From: DATKAS01 sp963733765
GTDB lineage: Bacteria; Actinomycetota; Acidimicrobiia; Acidimicrobiales; DATKAS01
Direction of reading: 5' to 3'
NCBI GenBank assembly: GCA_963733765.1
Contig: CAVTEI010000003.1
Location: 434,001 to 498,000, forward strand
Length of the DNA: 64,000 nucleotides
This document shows positions 61,085 through 64,000 of the stretch, piece by piece (position 1 is the stretch's first letter; every line of letters starts with the position of its first letter). The translations under genes and the position numbers were made by a program. The notes beneath the pieces are model-generated. The model was given only the letters and a program-made list of their open reading frames with translations, had not been told where the DNA came from and made no database searches.

Positions 61085-61852
61085 TCAGGCCGCCCGAACG
61101 AGGAGCAGCTGCATCTCGACGATCCCGTGGTCCTCGACCGAGACGACGACCGGCGCGCTGGGTGTCTGGACGCCGAAGTCAGAGAACACGATGTCGGTGG
61201 AGCCGACCACGACGATCGTTTCGCCGACGAGCTGAGCCTCGAGAGCGAACGTGACCGGGTTCGTGACGCCGTGGATCGTGAGATCGCCGACCGCCGAGAC
61301 GCTGACGGCTTCGCCGGTCGTGGCCGCGACGCCGAGCGAGACGGGCTCGGTGAGGGTGAACGTCGCTGTCGGGAACTGCCCCGACTCCAGCGCGCTTTGC
61401 ACGTTGTCGTCCCGGCGGGATTCGTTCGTCGTGATGGTGCTGACGTCGACCGTGAACTCGGCGGCGACGAGGGTGTCGCCCTCGATCGTGATCGTGCCGG
61501 TGACGTCGCCGGTGCGACCGACCGCGGTGGCCGAGCCGATCGACGCCAGCTCTTCCTGGATGCGGAAGCCGGCGAACGTGCCGGTGGCGCTCTCGTAGTC
61601 GAATTCACCGGTCTCGGTGTCGACCGTCCAGGTGCCGTCGACACCCTCCGCCGCAGCGGTCTCAGGCGCGGAGGTGGTCGACCCGGTGCTCTCTGACGCC
61701 GCTGAGGCGGCGGTGTCGTCGACGGACTCGACAGCCGTCTCGAGGCTCACCGCCGCCGGTGCGTCGTCCCGGAGGAACCACCAGATGCCGGCCCCCGCAA
61801 TCGCGACGAGCGCGACGGTGGTGACGAGGAGGATTTTGACGATGCGATTCAT
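61085..61852 (-). CDS. YceI-family protein with N-terminal membrane anchor
   Basis: A 255-residue protein. An N-terminal helix (IVKILLVTTVALVAIAGAGIWWF) anchors or exports it, followed by an Ala/Ser/Thr-rich linker. The YceI lipocalin-like domain (about 74-255) has WTVDTETGEFDYESATGTFAGF, VAAEFTVDVSTITTNESRRD and FPTATFTLTEPV, all family hallmarks. YceI domains bind isoprenoid or lipid-like ligands. An exact TCACAGC-N4-TCACAGC repeat lies 46-63 bases upstream of the start. Confidence 0.9.
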   Translation of the reverse strand: MNRIVKILLVTTVALVAIAGAGIWWFLRDDAPAAVSLETAVESVDDTAASAASESTGSTTSAPETAAAEGVDGTWTVDTETGEFDYESATGTFAGFRIQEELASIGSATAVGRTGDVTGTITIEGDTLVAAEFTVDVSTITTNESRRDDNVQSALESGQFPTATFTLTEPVSLGVAATTGEAVSVSAVGDLTIHGVTNPVTFALEAQLVGETIVVVGSTDIVFSDFGVQTPSAPVVVSVEDHGIVEMQLLLVRAA

Positions 61853-61897
61853 GGGAGTTGACGGTACGAACGCTGTGCAAGGCCTCGGGAAGGCCCC

Positions 61898-61915
61898 GCT
61901 GTGAGTTTGCTGTGA
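61898..61915 (-). promoter_or_regulatory. PhoP-box-like direct repeat upstream of yceI
   Basis: On the minus strand this reads TCACAGC-AAAC-TCACAGC, two 7-base direct repeats with a 4-base spacer. This matches the PhoP binding motif described for Mycobacterium tuberculosis (TCACAGC-N4-TCACAGC). It is placed 46-63 bases before the yceI start, where an activator site would be expected. Confidence 0.65.
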
Positions 61916-61924
61916 GTGGGCCGG

Positions 61925-64000
61925 TCAGCTGACGCCGGCACCCACGGGCTCGCGCTCGAGCTCCTCCTCGTCCTCCTCGTGCTCGGCGTGACCCTCCACG
62001 TCGATGTTCGGAAGGATGCGGTCGAGCCAGCGCGGCAGCCACCAGTTCTTGTCGCCGAGCAGCTCCATCGTGGCGGGCACGAGGATCATCCGGACGATGG
62101 TGGCGTCCAGGAAGATCGCCGTTGCCAGCCCGACACCCATGAGCTTGAGCGAGCGGTCGTTCTCGAACAGGAAGCTGCCGAAGACCACGACCATGATCGC
62201 GGCGGCGGCAGTGATGACCTTGGCCGTAGCCGCGAGGCCGTCAGCCACCGAGCGGCGGCTGTCACCGGTGCGACGCCACTCCTCGCGGATGCGGGAGAGC
62301 AGGAACACCTCGTAGTCCATCGACAAGCCGAAAACGATCGCAAACAACATCATCGGCGCCCATGGCTCGACCGGGCCGGGTTCGAGGTTCGTGAGGTCGC
62401 TCAACCATCCGTACTGGAAGAGAAGGACCACGACGCCGAACGCCGCGCCGATCGACAGGAGGTTCATGATGACCGCCTTCAGCGGCACCAGAAGCGATCG
62501 GAACACGACCATGAGCAGTAGGAACGACAGCAGCAGCACCGCACCGAAGAAGTACGGCATGCGCTCGGCCAGGTAGTTCGAGAAGTCGACGTTCACCGCC
62601 ACCGTGCCGGTGACCGCCACGTCGACTCCTTCAGCCGCCTCCGCGGAAGGAAGCACGTCGTCGCGCAACCGGTTGACGAGCGACGTCGTCTCGCGGTCCT
62701 GCGGGGAGGTGGTCGGGACGACGGTCCACACCATCGCCGTCGGGTCAGCAGGATCGTTGGGACGGCCTGGCGAGACGAACGCCACGCCAGCATCCGCGCC
62801 GACGGCTTCGGTGACGCTCGCTGAGAGCGCATCGACGTCGGTGCCTTCGGGTACCTCGGTGACGAGCAGGAGCGGGCCGTTGAACCCGGGACCGAAGCCG
62901 TCGACCAGCAGGTCGTACGCCTGCTTCGTCGTGGTGTCGGACTCGAAGTTGCTCTCGTCGGAGAACCCGAGACGCAGGTTCAGGAAGGGGATGGCGAGCA
63001 GGATCAGCACGACGGCGCTGGCGATCGCTGCCGGCCACGGACGACGCTGGATCACACGGCTCCAGCGATACGCGGTGGTCTGGCGCTTCGGCTTCTGGGG
63101 ACGCTGCGGCACTTCCTTCTTCAGGAAGCTGACGAAGAAACCGGCGATCAGCACGACAATGGCGAGCAGGAAAGCCACCGACAGCGCCGGCACCTTCAGG
63201 CCGACTCCGACCAAGCCGATGGCGACCAGCGTCGCGGCGATGAGCCCCCGCCAGCGGGTCATCTCGATCTTCTGGCCGGCGAAGCCGAGCAGTGCCGGCA
63301 GCAGCGTGAGCGAGGCGAGGACGGTCATCGCCACGACCACGGCGGCACCCACCGACAAGCCCTGGACGAACTTCACGCCCATGAGCAGCAGGCCGAGGAG
63401 CGAGATCACCACCGTGGTGCCCGCGAACAGCACGGAGCGGCCGGCCGTGTCCATCGCCACGGCAATCGACTCGCGCACGGGGTGCCCCGCGTGGAGCTGC
63501 TCCCGGTATCGAGTGACGATCAGCAGCGCGTAGTCGATACCGACACCGAGGCCGATCATGATGCCGAGGAACGTCGTGAAGTCGGGGACCGCCAGCACGT
63601 TGCTCAGCAGGGTGATCAACGCCGTGCCGATGCCGATGCCGAAGAGCGCGATACCGACGGGCAAGCCCATGGCGAGCACGGAGCCGAAGGCGACGATCAA
63701 GATGATGATCGCGAACGCCAGGCCGAGCACTTCGGTGGACGGCGGCTCGAACTCGGCGAAGAGCATCCCGCCGAGCTCGACCTGCACACCGTCGATCGCA
63801 GGCGCGAGCTCCTCGATCTCGCTGCCGATCTCGGTGGCGCGGGTGAACGAGATGTCCTCTGGAAGCTCGACGTTCGCGAACGCGATCAGCCCGGCTTCGG
63901 GACCTTCGAACGCGATCTGAGGCGCACGGGTGTCCTCGTACGGGCTGTCGACCCGCACGACATCAGGGATCTGAGCAACCTCGTCGAAGTACGCCTCCAT
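61925..64000 (-). CDS. MMPL/RND-family transporter, N-terminus outside window
   Basis: The C-terminal 691 residues of a large RND-type transporter of the MMPL (mycobacterial membrane protein large) kind; the N-terminus lies beyond 64000. Two copies of the multi-helix SSD-like region are visible, with the family motif in each TM4/TM10: GIDYALLIVTRYRE and MDYEVFLLSRIREEW (conserved Asp-Tyr). A soluble extracytoplasmic domain lies between. Such proteins export lipids or other envelope components, driven by the proton gradient. The ATG at 64000 is internal to the gene, not its start. Confidence 0.9.
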   Translation of the reverse strand: MEAYFDEVAQIPDVVRVDSPYEDTRAPQIAFEGPEAGLIAFANVELPEDISFTRATEIGSEIEELAPAIDGVQVELGGMLFAEFEPPSTEVLGLAFAIIILIVAFGSVLAMGLPVGIALFGIGIGTALITLLSNVLAVPDFTTFLGIMIGLGVGIDYALLIVTRYREQLHAGHPVRESIAVAMDTAGRSVLFAGTTVVISLLGLLLMGVKFVQGLSVGAAVVVAMTVLASLTLLPALLGFAGQKIEMTRWRGLIAATLVAIGLVGVGLKVPALSVAFLLAIVVLIAGFFVSFLKKEVPQRPQKPKRQTTAYRWSRVIQRRPWPAAIASAVVLILLAIPFLNLRLGFSDESNFESDTTTKQAYDLLVDGFGPGFNGPLLLVTEVPEGTDVDALSASVTEAVGADAGVAFVSPGRPNDPADPTAMVWTVVPTTSPQDRETTSLVNRLRDDVLPSAEAAEGVDVAVTGTVAVNVDFSNYLAERMPYFFGAVLLLSFLLLMVVFRSLLVPLKAVIMNLLSIGAAFGVVVLLFQYGWLSDLTNLEPGPVEPWAPMMLFAIVFGLSMDYEVFLLSRIREEWRRTGDSRRSVADGLAATAKVITAAAAIMVVVFGSFLFENDRSLKLMGVGLATAIFLDATIVRMILVPATMELLGDKNWWLPRWLDRILPNIDVEGHAEHEEDEEELEREPVGAGVS

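Overview
The window is a gene-dense stretch of high-GC DNA from an actinobacterium. No gap between genes exceeds about 200 bp. Most genes in operons overlap by 1-4 bases (ATGA, GTGA, TTGA junctions), and several convergent gene pairs overlap at their 3' ends. Evidence for an actinobacterium: F420/flavin luciferase-like oxidoreductases, split PPOX flavoproteins, a FadE34-like double acyl-CoA dehydrogenase, thiolase/DUF35 pairs of the steroid side-chain type, a PhoP-like response regulator and an AdaA-AlkA fusion. A member of Acidimicrobiia would fit, but that is inference; there is no rRNA or other taxonomic marker here. No tRNA, rRNA, CRISPR array, insertion sequence or prophage was seen.

Layout. 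1-10.9 kb: two alpha/beta hydrolases, a LysM lipoprotein, superoxide dismutase, a fused 2-oxoacid dehydrogenase (E2-E1alpha, then E1beta after a frameshift), methionine aminopeptidase, a fuconate dehydratase-like enzyme, a PPOX protein, a PDZ/Lon-like protease and a YihY membrane protein. 10.9-14.3 kb: phosphoketolase and acetate kinase head to head, a pentose/hexose phosphate to acetyl phosphate to acetate plus ATP route. 14.3-22.5 kb: an ABCG-like exporter, the double acyl-CoA dehydrogenase, a TetR regulator with a phosphohistidine-domain protein, enoyl-CoA hydratase, PAP2 phosphatase and aquaporin. 22.5-27.7 kb: a PhoPR-like two-component system, the alkylation-repair pair alkA-ogt and a DUF4118 sensor-like protein.

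27.7-39 kb: an exported lipoprotein, TetR with a divergent metallo-beta-lactamase-fold protein, an acyl-CoA dehydrogenase-type flavoprotein with a luciferase-like oxidoreductase, a ZIP transporter, dodecin, DinB, VOC, PAP2, DUF35 plus thiolase, an FkbM methyltransferase, cupin, and a second member of the exported His/Trp/Cys-rich family. 39-42.6 kb: a four-gene ABC-2 exporter. 42.6-46.5 kb: a molybdate island, with a PadR-Mop fusion regulator and a free Mop protein divergent from modABC. 46.5-64 kb: a potassium channel, GH3 glycosidase, an operon of three oxidoreductases, ferredoxin, an Ltp2-like thiolase with DUF35, a LuxR/LAL regulator, an FAD reductase with methyltransferase, glutaminase-STAS-cNMP, YceI, and a partial MMPL transporter.

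Most notable: (i) an E2-E1alpha-E1beta fusion lacking a visible subunit-binding domain; (ii) a molybdate regulator made of a PadR winged helix plus a Mop domain almost identical to the neighbouring Mop protein; (iii) an exact TCACAGC-N4-TCACAGC direct repeat upstream of yceI together with 11-bp repeats upstream of the PhoP-like regulator; (iv) two paralogous exported proteins of unknown function with conserved GVxHW / WHxHxxLC / MLHxW motifs; (v) eight frame breaks in conserved genes, all between 5 and 27.4 kb and none in the remaining 36 kb, which looks like uneven sequence quality more than biology.
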